DNA from: Bacillota bacterium
Lineage (GTDB): Bacteria > Bacillota > Clostridia > Christensenellales > Aristaeellaceae
Assembly: GCA_023411395.1 (NCBI GenBank)
Contig: JAEYOV010000085.1
Coordinates: 1-11,334 of the forward strand
Reading direction: 5' to 3'
Length of the DNA stretch: 11,334 nt
The notes beneath the pieces were generated by a model, which searched no databases, had not been told where the DNA came from, and saw only the letters and a list, made by a program, of their open reading frames with translations. The translations under genes and the position numbers were made by a program. Of the stretch, positions 1 through 6,222 are shown piece after piece. How positions within the stretch are numbered: the stretch's first letter is position 1; every line of letters starts with the position of its first letter.

Positions 1-140
1 TTTAATCCTATTCAGCTTTATCTCGGTTTCCCTCGACAAAGTGAAAACTCATTCAAAGAATCGACTGTCGATTTCTTTCTTCTTCTTTGAGTTTTATCAA
101 CTCTGTATCGTTTTCAAGGTCCGGCGCCGCTTGAGGCGAC
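1..140 (-). promoter_or_regulatory. Structured leader with boxA-like motif; likely rRNA operon leader running off the left edge
   Basis: Downstream of the 176-148 promoter (minus strand) there is no open frame with a ribosome binding site. There is a CTTGAAAAC sequence (118-110), resembling the Firmicute boxA antitermination element (TTCTTTGAAAAC) found in rRNA leaders and 16S-23S spacers. A long stem follows. Its outer arms AAAACTCA/TGAGTTTT (44-51 with 88-95) enclose AAAGAATCGA (55-64), which pairs with 68-78 except for one bulged T at 72. Long imperfect stems flanking rRNA are usual RNase III processing sites. The rRNA itself is not in the window, so this stays an inference. A 23S gene with its own promoter, or a tRNA cluster, would also fit. 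Confidence 0.4.
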
Positions 141-147
141 GTTCGTT

Positions 148-176
148 AGTCTAACACAGCACATACACCTTGTCAA
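148..176 (-). promoter_or_regulatory. Strong leftward promoter, probably of a stable-RNA operon
   Basis: Read on the minus strand there is TTGACA (176-171), a 17-base spacer, and TAGACT (153-148). The -35 is perfect and the -10 matches 4 of 6. No protein-coding gene lies downstream within the window. The transcript would instead run through a structured leader toward the left edge. Promoter identity is clear by motif; the RNA-operon assignment is inference. Confidence 0.6.
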
Positions 177-410
177 CACATTTTTCGCGATAAAAATCAC
201 TTTTTTTCGGCTCATTTTTTTCCACGTACATTCCAGCTTTTATGCTTTATATCGTTCGGATTTTATACATGGTTTACTTCGATATATTGATTTTCTGACT
301 CTTTTGTTCGGAGAATTGCATACCTAAATGGTTCAGCTGCCATACGCTTCATATGATCCCATCACTGCCCAGTATAAGGGGCCGCGCGCCCTCCTCAGCG
401 GCGTTGTTGA
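177..410. other. AT-rich intergenic spacer between divergent units, no gene seen
   Basis: This stretch separates the leftward stable-RNA promoter from the rightward oxidoreductase promoter. I find no open frame with a ribosome binding site, no strong inverted repeat and no recognisable operator. It is rich in T runs, for example around 203-228. Confidence 0.5.
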
Positions 411-438
411 TTGACAAGACCATTTCATATTGTATAAT
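411..438 (+). promoter_or_regulatory. Sigma-A promoter of the oxidoreductase operon
   Basis: TTGACA (411-416), a 16-base spacer, and TATAAT (433-438) are both exact consensus hexamers. The start of transcription would fall around 445, giving a leader of about 40 bases before the first gene. The promoter fits high constitutive expression. Confidence 0.8.
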
Positions 439-449
439 GTAAGAACACG

Positions 450-467
450 AACCGAATGGGTTCGGTT
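450..467 (+). promoter_or_regulatory. Hairpin in the 5' leader just before the ribosome binding site
   Basis: AACCGAA (450-456) and TTCGGTT (461-467) form a perfect 7-bp stem with loop TGGG. It ends 3 bases before the AGGAGG at 471-476. A hairpin at the very 5' end of the mRNA could stabilise the transcript or act as a protein-binding site. No known operator is recognised. Confidence 0.45.
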
Positions 468-484
468 AAAAGGAGGCAAGCAAA

Positions 485-691
485 TTGTCCAAAGTAACTT
501 TTCAGGCCGAAAAGTGCAAGGGCTGCGGCCTGTGCGTGGACGTATGCCCGCGAAAGATAATTGTTTTATCTAAAAAGGAAGTCAACAGCCGCGGATATCA
601 CCCGGCGGAATGCATGGATCAGGCGCAATGCATAGGCTGTGCTTTTTGCGCCAGAATGTGTCCCGATGTTGTGATCACGGTAGAGAAATAG
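485..691 (+). CDS. 2x[4Fe-4S] ferredoxin subunit of 2-oxoacid:ferredoxin oxidoreductase (delta subunit)
   Basis: This 68-residue protein carries two complete bacterial-type [4Fe-4S] motifs, CxxCxxCxxxCP, at C11-C14-C17-C21 and C49-C52-C55-C59. It passes electrons from the catalytic subunits to an external ferredoxin and acts in the cytoplasm. The start is a TTG, set by AGGAGG at 471-476 with an 8-base spacer; no ATG lies at a suitable place. It is the first gene of the operon, 12 bases before the alpha subunit, matching the usual D-A-B-C subunit order of VorDABC/KorDABC enzymes. Its length is normal for a separate delta subunit. An extra Cys at 43 lies outside the motifs. Substrate identity cannot be read from this subunit. 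Confidence 0.9.
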   Translation: MSKVTFQAEKCKGCGLCVDVCPRKIIVLSKKEVNSRGYHPAECMDQAQCIGCAFCARMCPDVVITVEK

Positions 692-703
692 GAGGCGGTT
701 ATA

Positions 704-1765
704 TTGGCTCAGGAAAAAATGCTGATGAAGGGCAATGAGGCCATTGCCGAAGCCGCCATTCAGGCCGGCTGCCGGTTTTTCTTCGGCTATCCCATCACGC
801 CGCAGAACCAGATTCCCGAATACATGTCAGCCCGCATGCCCAAGGAGGGTGGCTGCTATCTGCAGGCCGAAAGCGAAGTGGCGGCCATCAACATGGTCTA
901 CGGTGCGGCCGGCGCCGGCGCGCGGGTGATGACCTCCTCCTCCAGCCCGGGAATCAGTTTGAAGCAGGAAGGCATCAGCTACATCGCAGGTGCCGAGCTG
1001 CCCTGCGTAATCGTAAACATGGTGCGGGGCGGCCCTGGCCTTGGGTCCATCCAGCCCGCCCAGAGCGATTATTTCCAAAGCACCCGCGGCGGCGGCCACG
1101 GCGACTACCGCATGGTGGTGCTGGCTCCTTCCTCCGTACAGGAAGCCGTCGAACTGACCCAGCTTGCTTTTGACATCGCCGACCGTTACCGCAATCCCGT
1201 TCTGGTGATGGGCGACGGCCTCATCGGCCAGATGATGGAGCCGGTGCAGATGCCCGACTATACCCCTGTTGCCGATTTGCCCGAAAAGACCTGGGCAGCG
1301 GGCGCAGGTGGTGAACGGGCAATTATCAACAGCCTGTTCATTGACCCTACGGTACTGGAAAAGCATAATTTGAAGCTTCAAAAAAAGTACGACCTGATGA
1401 CGCAAAACGAGGTCCGGGTACAGACCGAGCTGACCGAGGATGCCGATTACATCCTGGTAGCCTACGGAACCACCGCCAGGGTCGCAAGAAGCGCCATGCG
1501 CAAATTAAGGGCAGCGGGCATGAAGGTGGGGCTGATCCGGCCCATCACCCTGTGGCCCTTCCCCGAGAAGGCCATAGCGGAGGCTGCAAAACATGCCAAG
1601 GCCTTCCTTACCGTGGAAATGAGCATGGGCCAGATGGTGGAGGATGTGCGCCTGGCGGTGAACGGCACAAAGCCCGTGCACTTTTTCGGGCGCACCGGCG
1701 GTATGGTGCCCACCGTCAGAGAGATCATGGATCAGCTTCAAGCCATCAGCGGGGAGGGAAAGTAA
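704..1765 (+). CDS. vorB: 2-oxoacid:ferredoxin oxidoreductase alpha subunit (VorB/KorA type)
   Basis: This 353-residue catalytic subunit belongs to enzymes that oxidatively decarboxylate 2-oxoacids with coenzyme A and reduce ferredoxin. The N-terminal pyrimidine-binding domain shows the YPITP motif (29-33), followed by the conserved AESEVAAINM and SSSSPGISLKQEGI segments. The middle has the RGGPGLG signature and the C-terminal part is a transketolase-like fold. The sequence resembles clostridial proteins annotated as 3-methyl-2-oxobutanoate dehydrogenase VorB, so branched-chain 2-oxoacids are the likely substrate. 2-oxoglutarate (KorA) or other oxoacids cannot be excluded. The start is a TTG with GGAGG at 691-695 and an 8-base spacer; that Shine-Dalgarno sequence abuts the stop of the ferredoxin gene. 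Confidence 0.9.
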   Translation: MAQEKMLMKGNEAIAEAAIQAGCRFFFGYPITPQNQIPEYMSARMPKEGGCYLQAESEVAAINMVYGAAGAGARVMTSSSSPGISLKQEGISYIAGAELPCVIVNMVRGGPGLGSIQPAQSDYFQSTRGGGHGDYRMVVLAPSSVQEAVELTQLAFDIADRYRNPVLVMGDGLIGQMMEPVQMPDYTPVADLPEKTWAAGAGGERAIINSLFIDPTVLEKHNLKLQKKYDLMTQNEVRVQTELTEDADYILVAYGTTARVARSAMRKLRAAGMKVGLIRPITLWPFPEKAIAEAAKHAKAFLTVEMSMGQMVEDVRLAVNGTKPVHFFGRTGGMVPTVREIMDQLQAISGEGK

Positions 1766-2503
1766 ATGGCGGTTGTCTTTGAAAAAACAAAAATGCTCAC
1801 CGACAAGCCCATGCACTACTGCCCCGGCTGCACCCATGGCATCATCCACCGGCTGGTGGGGGAAGCCATTGAGGAACTGGGGATGCAGGACAAGGCCATC
1901 GGCGTGGCGCCGGTGGGCTGCGCGGTGTTTGCTTACGATTACTTCAATTGTGATATGATGCAAGCCGCCCATGGCCGGGCACCTGCGGTTGCCACCGGAA
2001 TTAAAAGGGTGCATCCCAATCACATGGTGTTCACTTATCAGGGCGACGGGGACCTGGCCTCCATCGGCGCGGCGGAAATCGTGCACGCCGCCACAAGGGG
2101 TGAAAAGATCACCGTGATCTTTGTGAACAACGCCATCTACGGCATGACCGGCGGCCAGATGGCCCCCACCACCCTACCGGGGCAGGTGACCACCACCTCT
2201 CCCTACGGCCGGGATGTGGACCATTGCGGTTATCCCATTCGAGTCAGCGAAATGCTGGCCACCCTGGATGGCCCCGCTTATATTGCCAGGGTTTCCACCC
2301 ATGATGTGAAACACATCCTGGAGGCCAAGAAGGCCATCAAGAAGGCGTTTGAGATGCAAGCCCAGGGCAAGGGCTTTACCATGGTGGAAGTCCTCTCCAC
2401 CTGCCCCACCAACTGGGGCATGACACCCAAGGAAGCCTTGAAGTGGCTGGAGAGCAATATGATTCCCAAGTATCCCCTGGGTGTAAAAAAGGAGGTGGGC
2501 TGA
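1766..2503 (+). CDS. 2-oxoacid:ferredoxin oxidoreductase beta subunit (thiamine-diphosphate binding)
   Basis: This 245-residue subunit binds the thiamine diphosphate and metal ion. The binding motif is visible as GDGD (93-96), running to NN (121-122) and YGMTGGQ (125-131). The N-terminus has HYCPGCTHG (18-25), characteristic of this subunit family, and GVAPVGC (46-52). Length is normal for the short beta subunit of Vor/Kor enzymes. The ATG follows the alpha stop codon directly with no gap, and its ribosome binding site (GGAGG at 1753-1757) lies inside the alpha gene, so the two are probably translationally coupled. It partners alpha in the active site. Annotations in relatives vary between 2-oxoglutarate and 2-oxoisovalerate specificity. 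Confidence 0.9.
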   Translation: MAVVFEKTKMLTDKPMHYCPGCTHGIIHRLVGEAIEELGMQDKAIGVAPVGCAVFAYDYFNCDMMQAAHGRAPAVATGIKRVHPNHMVFTYQGDGDLASIGAAEIVHAATRGEKITVIFVNNAIYGMTGGQMAPTTLPGQVTTTSPYGRDVDHCGYPIRVSEMLATLDGPAYIARVSTHDVKHILEAKKAIKKAFEMQAQGKGFTMVEVLSTCPTNWGMTPKEALKWLESNMIPKYPLGVKKEVG

Positions 2504-2504
2504 T

Positions 2505-3050
2505 ATGGAAGCCCAATTCCTGATTGCGGGATTCGGCGGCCAGGGCATACTGCTCATCGGCCAATTGATGGCCAAGGCGGCCATGCATGAAGGCAAAAAC
2601 GTAAGCTGGATGCCCAGCTACGGCCCGGAAATGCGGGGCGGTGAAGCCAATTGCGCAGTGGTCATAAGCGACGAGCCCATCGGCAGTCCTCTTGTGACGG
2701 AGCCGCCCGTGGCCGTTATCATGAACCTGCCTTCCCTGAAAAAGTTTGAGCCGGCCATGGAAACCGGCGGCTTGCTTTTGTACAACACTTCGCTGATCGA
2801 TGCCGCTCCCCAGCGCAAGGATACAAAAATTCTGCCCATCCCCTGCAATGACATCGCGGAATCCCTGGGCAACGGCCGCGTAGCCAATATGGTGATGCTT
2901 GGCGCGATCATCGCCGCCACAAGCGCCATCAGCCTGGACAGCGCCATGGACGCCCTGAAAGACGTTTTTGGCGAAAAGAAGGCCGATCTCCTGCCCCTGA
3001 ACCGCAAAGCCATGGAGGCCGGCATGGACGCCGCCCGTAAGGCGATGTAG
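2505..3050 (+). CDS. 2-oxoacid:ferredoxin oxidoreductase gamma subunit
   Basis: This 181-residue protein has the hallmark GFGGQGIL motif at 9-16 and the PSYGPEMRGG segment near 40-50, typical of the gamma domain of 2-oxoacid:acceptor oxidoreductases. In related enzymes this domain contributes to coenzyme A binding and subunit assembly. The gene starts 1 base after the beta stop, with GGAGG at 2491-2495 inside beta. It is the last gene of the four-gene operon, completing the D-A-B-C set, so the operon encodes one whole enzyme. The C-terminus has no extension. Confidence 0.9.
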   Translation: MEAQFLIAGFGGQGILLIGQLMAKAAMHEGKNVSWMPSYGPEMRGGEANCAVVISDEPIGSPLVTEPPVAVIMNLPSLKKFEPAMETGGLLLYNTSLIDAAPQRKDTKILPIPCNDIAESLGNGRVANMVMLGAIIAATSAISLDSAMDALKDVFGEKKADLLPLNRKAMEAGMDAARKAM

Positions 3051-3074
3051 GGAGACGAAATAAACCAATATGAT

Positions 3075-3112
3075 GCGGGGAGGGCTTCTTTTTCAAAAGA
3101 AGCCCTCCCCGC
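3075..3112. repeat. Perfect 18-bp hairpin after the oxidoreductase operon
   Basis: The arm 3075-3092 (GCGGGGAGGGCTTCTTTT) is exactly complementary to 3095-3112, leaving only TC between them (a 4-base loop after fraying). It lies 24 bases after the gamma stop codon. There is no T-tract after it on the plus strand, so it is not a textbook intrinsic terminator; it may still block 3' exonucleases or belong to a dispersed repeat. Confidence 0.7.
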
Positions 3113-3153
3113 TCCGACGGTCTCAATCGTCGCACCGGTTCGCCTGTTTCCTC

Positions 3154-3190
3154 AGCCCAGCCTCTTGCCGCCACTGGCGGCGGCTGGGCT
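3154..3190. repeat. Long GC-rich hairpin
   Basis: AGCCCAGCC (3154-3162) pairs with GGCTGGGCT (3182-3190). Inside it GCCGCC (3167-3172) pairs with GGCGGC (3176-3181), around an ACT loop, with a bulge TCTT on the 5' side. No T-tract follows. It is part of the gene-free stretch 3051-3593. Confidence 0.65.
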
Positions 3191-3252
3191 TCGTCACCTC
3201 TCCCAGAAAACCTTAATTAAAGGGATCATTCCCATTTACCAGTTGTGGTTCC

Positions 3253-3405
3253 GGATTCCAAAAGCATTTGGGATATCGGCGAGATGAGGCTGGAATCCTC
3301 GGTTAGGAGGGAAACCTCCGGGGATGTATTGAAGGGGTGGAACCCCTTCAATTGTAATCGTGTCGCCCGGCTTTGCCGGGCGCGCGGGTCGCTTGCGTAG
3401 CAAGC
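3253..3405. repeat. Run of five short perfect hairpins
   Basis: In order: GGATTCCA/TGGAATCC (3253-3260 with 3291-3298); GGAGG-GAAA-CCTCC (3306-3319), a GNRA-type tetraloop; an 11-bp stem ATTGAAGGGGT/ACCCCTTCAAT with loop GGA (3328-3352); CGCCCGGC/GCCGGGCG with loop TTT (3364-3382); and GCTTGC/GCAAGC with loop GTA (3391-3405). There is no open frame with a ribosome binding site here. This density of perfect stems with 3-4 base loops is not expected by chance and suggests a repeat mosaic or structured RNA. Confidence 0.65.
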
Positions 3406-3413
3406 TTTCCTTA

Positions 3414-3551
3414 CACTTTTTGCCGACCGCTAACCCAGGGTGAGGGGATGAAATCCCCGAACCTGGAGTTATCAAATAGCAAAGCTATTTGATAACGGAA
3501 CTCCGGCTAAGCGTAGCGACAGCCGGTGCGTCGGGTTACAGGCAAAAAGTG
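3414..3551. repeat. Nested multibranch palindrome (four-way-junction-like fold, possible structured RNA)
   Basis: An outer 11-bp stem joins 3414-3424 (CACTTTTTGCC) to 3541-3551, and a second stem joins TAACCC (3431-3436) to GGGTTA (3533-3538). Inside sit three hairpins. The first is GGGGAT-GAA-ATCCCC (3444-3458), which can be extended by CCAGG/CCTGG. The second is a perfect 13-bp stem (3468-3480 with 3484-3496, loop AAA). The third is CCGGCT/AGCCGG (3503-3508 with 3521-3526). The palindrome symmetry means either strand could fold this way. It could be a non-coding RNA, a miniature element or a multi-hairpin 3' end. I do not recognise a known family. Confidence 0.55.
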
Positions 3552-3555
3552 CAAC

Positions 3556-3584
3556 TCAAAAAAATGACAACGTCATTTTTTTGA
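3556..3584. terminator. Bidirectional terminator-like hairpin
   Basis: A 13-bp stem, TCAAAAAAATGAC (3556-3568) with its exact complement (3572-3584), has loop AAC. The A7 and T7 runs give a U-tract at the 3' side whichever strand is transcribed. It sits between rightward transcription from the oxidoreductase side and the end of the leftward gene 3594-4457, where a shared terminator is expected. The U-tract is inside the stem, so efficiency is uncertain. Confidence 0.6.
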
Positions 3585-3593
3585 AGCGCGGCG

Positions 3594-4457
3594 CTATTGA
3601 AAGACCGCCGCGGCCTCCACCCCCTCAAACACAAGGCGCTGATCCCTGGGCCTGCGCCAGTTCATCAGGATCACCCGGCCCGGTAGCGGATCGCTCACCA
3701 AAACCTCTTCCCCCCGGACACTGAGCGTGCCCGGCAGCCCAAAGCTGTCCGAGCGCCACACCACCTTCTTCTGCCGGAGGGCGACCTGCGCCAGCATCCC
3801 CACAGACCCGGCCAGCACCGTTCCGTCCGGCAGCGGCTGCAGCGCTCCGGGCAAACCCGGCAGCACCAACACCTCCTCCATAACGGCCCGGTTTCCCGCA
3901 ATAAAACCCAGCAGCGTTTGCACCTCTCCATCCTCCACGGCGCTTAATACCGCCAGGCCGCCCTCCACGAATGCAGCCTGGCAGGCGATGCCGGGAACGG
4001 GAATACGCCGGTACAGGTTTAAAGACGGCGCCTGGAACAAAAGCACTTCCCCGGCCGCTCCCCCGGCCACAGCAACCAGTTTGCCGGTAGGATGCACCTG
4101 CACGCAGCGGGGATACACACCCGCGTCATTGCCGTACAAAAGCTCGCCCGTCGCCGCGGCCACCGTATGCAAACTATCCGCCTCGCCGCTTAACAGATAC
4201 AGCCATCCCCCTTCGGGGGAAGACTGCATGCACTCCAACCCCGGCGGAGCGGGGAATTCCCCCTCCGCCTTCCAATTCCCTTCCCAAAAAACAAACCGCT
4301 GCACCATGTCCCGTTTTTTGCAGGCGCAAAAAAACTGCGACACCGCCGGGCAGGGAGCGTGCGGCCAGTTCAGGGCGCAGGGAATCTGCCGGAAATCATC
4401 CCGGCTCCATAAAAAAAGACCCAGTTCCCTATCGGCAATCCAAATGACAGGTTGCAT
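3594..4457 (-). CDS. Beta-propeller-like hypothetical protein (YVTN/WD-type repeats)
   Basis: This 287-residue protein has repeated units of the kind seen in YVTN/lactonase-like beta-propellers: SSPEGGWLYLLSGE (79-92), VHPTGKLVAVAGG (121-133) and LPDGTVLAGS (209-218), each followed by a short strand and a turn. No signal peptide, membrane segment or catalytic motif is visible, so it is probably cytoplasmic; the function is unknown. The N-terminal third is Cys-containing (C27, C36, C44, C46, C76). The start is the ATG at 4457; a weak GAAGGGG lies 8 bases upstream, so the start is less certain than others here. It stands alone, leftward, with a terminator-like hairpin 10 bases after its stop. 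A longer rightward frame over the same bases was judged a shadow because this strand gives the repeat pattern. Confidence 0.65.
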   Translation of the reverse strand: MQPVIWIADRELGLFLWSRDDFRQIPCALNWPHAPCPAVSQFFCACKKRDMVQRFVFWEGNWKAEGEFPAPPGLECMQSSPEGGWLYLLSGEADSLHTVAAATGELLYGNDAGVYPRCVQVHPTGKLVAVAGGAAGEVLLFQAPSLNLYRRIPVPGIACQAAFVEGGLAVLSAVEDGEVQTLLGFIAGNRAVMEEVLVLPGLPGALQPLPDGTVLAGSVGMLAQVALRQKKVVWRSDSFGLPGTLSVRGEEVLVSDPLPGRVILMNWRRPRDQRLVFEGVEAAAVFQ

Positions 4458-4555
4458 GTGCCGCGCCCCTTCATCTCCCTCATCAGGGTCTTATGTTGCA
4501 TTTTATGAAAGGGGGGGCGGTAGGGTGCGCGATGTGAAGGATGGAGGCGCTATCT

Positions 4556-4584
4556 TTGAATGGTTTGAAGGATTTCGATATAAA
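4556..4584 (+). promoter_or_regulatory. Sigma-A-type promoter before the TSCPD gene
   Basis: TTGAAT (4556-4561), a 17-base spacer and TATAAA (4579-4584), each one or two changes from consensus, lie about 48 bases before the start codon at 4632. Confidence 0.55.
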
Positions 4585-4631
4585 CCCGAAGAATGCCTTC
4601 TTGCTTATTTATCAAAACCGGAGGAAAATGC

Positions 4632-4883
4632 ATGTTCCTTTATAAAACACGGGGCACCTGCTCCAAGCAGATCCAATTGGAGATTATTGACGGTATTATC
4701 ACTGCCTGCAACTTTGTGGGCGGCTGCAAAGGCAACGCCCAGGGTCTTGCCCGGATGGTCATCGGACAAAATGCCCAGGAAGTGGCATGCCGCCTGGCCG
4801 ACATATCCTGCCAGGGCAATACATCCTGTCCCGACCAGTTGGCCAAAGCCATCCTGGCCTATGCGCAGCAGGAAGCGCGCTGA
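4632..4883 (+). CDS. TSCPD domain-containing protein (TIGR03905-type)
   Basis: This small protein of 83 residues spans nearly a whole TSCPD domain. The eponymous TSCPD is at 64-68, preceded by GGCKGN (30-35) and the YKTRGTCSKQI opening near 4-14. Six cysteines (10, 26, 32, 53, 60, 66) suggest possible metal binding, as also proposed for the TSCPD region at the C-terminus of class II (B12) ribonucleotide reductases. The stand-alone family is uncharacterised. The start is the ATG at 4632, set by GGAGG at 4620-4624 with a 7-base spacer; an in-frame upstream start at 4593 has no such site. It has its own promoter and is followed 152 bases later by a helicase gene that also appears to have its own promoter. 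Confidence 0.85.
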   Translation: MFLYKTRGTCSKQIQLEIIDGIITACNFVGGCKGNAQGLARMVIGQNAQEVACRLADISCQGNTSCPDQLAKAILAYAQQEAR

Positions 4884-4970
4884 ATGTTATCCCGGCCGGC
4901 GCACGCTGCGGCGATGCCCTGTTCCGATGCGGGAATCCGTTGCAACCATCCGGTGGTTCAAGCCGCTTGC

Positions 4971-4998
4971 TTGTAATTTTAAAGGATTATGATAAAAT
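4971..4998 (+). promoter_or_regulatory. Candidate promoter for the DEAD-box helicase
   Basis: TTGTAA (4971-4976), a 16-base spacer and TAAAAT (4993-4998) lie 37 bases before the start codon. An alternative -10, TATGAT at 4988-4993, overlaps it. Matches are moderate. Confidence 0.4.
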
Positions 4999-5035
4999 AA
5001 GAGCGATTACCAATTTACTGAAGGAGCCTCGAATT

Positions 5036-6214
5036 TTGACCGACACCAGCAATATAGCGTTTTCCCAATTGGATCTCAGCACGGAAATCTTAAAGGCCGT
5101 GGAAAAAATGGGCTTCACCGAGGTCACCCCGGTGCAGCAGAAAACCATTCCCGCCATGATGGCAGGCCAGGACATTATCGCTTTGGCCCCCACCGGCACG
5201 GGCAAGACGGCCGCCTTTGGCATACCCATGCTGGAGTACATCAGCCTTACCGACCAGCGAATCCAGGAAGTGGTGCTTTGCCCCACCCGTGAGCTGGCTT
5301 TGCAGATCGGGGAAGAGCTTACAAATCTGGCCGCCTTCATCCCGGAGGTGCATATCGCCGTCCTCTACGGCGGCCAGCCCATTTCCAGGCAAATGACGCA
5401 ATTGAAGCGCAAGCCTCAAATCATTGTGGCCACGCCGGGGCGCATTCTGGATCACATGCACCGGGGCACCGTAAAGCTTTCCCATGTGCATACCATGGTG
5501 CTGGATGAAGCCGACGAAATGCTGAAAATGGGCTTTGTCAAGGATGTGACCAAAATCATCGAGGCCGCGCCGCCTAACCGGCAACTGGTGATGTTCTCCG
5601 CCACCACCAACCAGGATGTGATGACCATCGCCTGGAAATTCCAGCACGACGCGGTGGAAATCACCATCCCCGCCACAAAGGAAAACCGGCCGCAGATCAC
5701 CCAATACGTGATCGCCAGCCAGCGGGAGAAGAAATACGATCATCTTTTGTATCTGCTGGACGCTGACGTGTACCACCGGATCATGATCTTTTGCAACACA
5801 AAGGATATGACCCAACGCCTTTCCACCAGGCTCCAAAAGGCCGGTTACAGCGCCGACTGCATCCACGGCGACATCAAGCAAAGCCTGCGCAACGCCGTGA
5901 TGCAATCCTTCCGCAAGGGCAAGTTCGAGATCCTCGTGGCCACCGACGTGGCCGCCCGGGGCATTGATGTGGACGATGTGGAAGCCGTCATCAACTACGA
6001 TCTGCCCAATGAAAACGAGTATTACCTCCACCGCATCGGCCGCACCGGCCGGGCCAAAAAACACGGCGTATCCTTCTCCCTGGTGCCCTTCGCCGACAGC
6101 GTGCGCATGGACGAGATTTTAAGATACCTGATTGCCAAGCCCATTCCCCTGCGCTTTGACGAGATGGGCACTCTGGTGGGGGAAGACGGCGAGCCGTTCT
6201 TTGAAAATATGTAG
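5036..6214 (+). CDS. DEAD-box ATP-dependent RNA helicase
   Basis: This 392-residue superfamily 2 helicase unwinds RNA duplexes, with likely roles in ribosome assembly or mRNA turnover. Motifs appear in order: Q-motif with TPVQQ (31-35), motif I APTGTGKT (51-58), Ia PTRELA (83-88), TPGR (133-136), DEAD (157-160), SAT (188-190), the HGD of motif IVa region (277-279), ATDVAARGID (302-311) and HRIGRTGR (332-339). It ends soon after the second RecA-like domain, with no basic or RNA-binding tail as in DbpA or CshA, so it is a minimal-core helicase. A TTG start at 5036 follows AAGGAG (5021-5026) by 9 bases; an open frame extends upstream to 4787 but overlaps the preceding gene and lacks helicase similarity. 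The gene converges on splB with 8 bases between the stop codons. Confidence 0.92.
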   Translation: MTDTSNIAFSQLDLSTEILKAVEKMGFTEVTPVQQKTIPAMMAGQDIIALAPTGTGKTAAFGIPMLEYISLTDQRIQEVVLCPTRELALQIGEELTNLAAFIPEVHIAVLYGGQPISRQMTQLKRKPQIIVATPGRILDHMHRGTVKLSHVHTMVLDEADEMLKMGFVKDVTKIIEAAPPNRQLVMFSATTNQDVMTIAWKFQHDAVEITIPATKENRPQITQYVIASQREKKYDHLLYLLDADVYHRIMIFCNTKDMTQRLSTRLQKAGYSADCIHGDIKQSLRNAVMQSFRKGKFEILVATDVAARGIDVDDVEAVINYDLPNENEYYLHRIGRTGRAKKHGVSFSLVPFADSVRMDEILRYLIAKPIPLRFDEMGTLVGEDGEPFFENM

Positions 6215-6222
6215 CGGTTTAC

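Noticed and set aside
827..1405. Leftward frame opposite the alpha subunit
   Set aside because: Antisense to an operon gene with strong family similarity; no start signal.
3236..3475. 79-codon leftward frame in the hairpin region
   Set aside because: It crosses several perfect palindromes and has no ribosome binding site; it is most likely non-coding.
3253..3590. CRISPR array
   Set aside because: The hairpins are different from one another and not evenly spaced; there are no direct repeats with spacers and no cas genes.
3727..4992. Long rightward frame of 421 codons over the propeller gene
   Set aside because: Its translation is rich in Ser, Pro and Arg with no recognisable domain, while the opposite strand gives propeller-type repeats. 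It also overlaps the well-supported TSCPD gene.
4787..5035. N-terminal extension of the helicase frame
   Set aside because: It overlaps the TSCPD gene, has no helicase similarity, and the TTG at 5036 has a good ribosome binding site.
5090..6064. 324-codon leftward frame opposite the helicase
   Set aside because: Antisense shadow of conserved helicase motifs; His- and Gly-rich composition without any domain.
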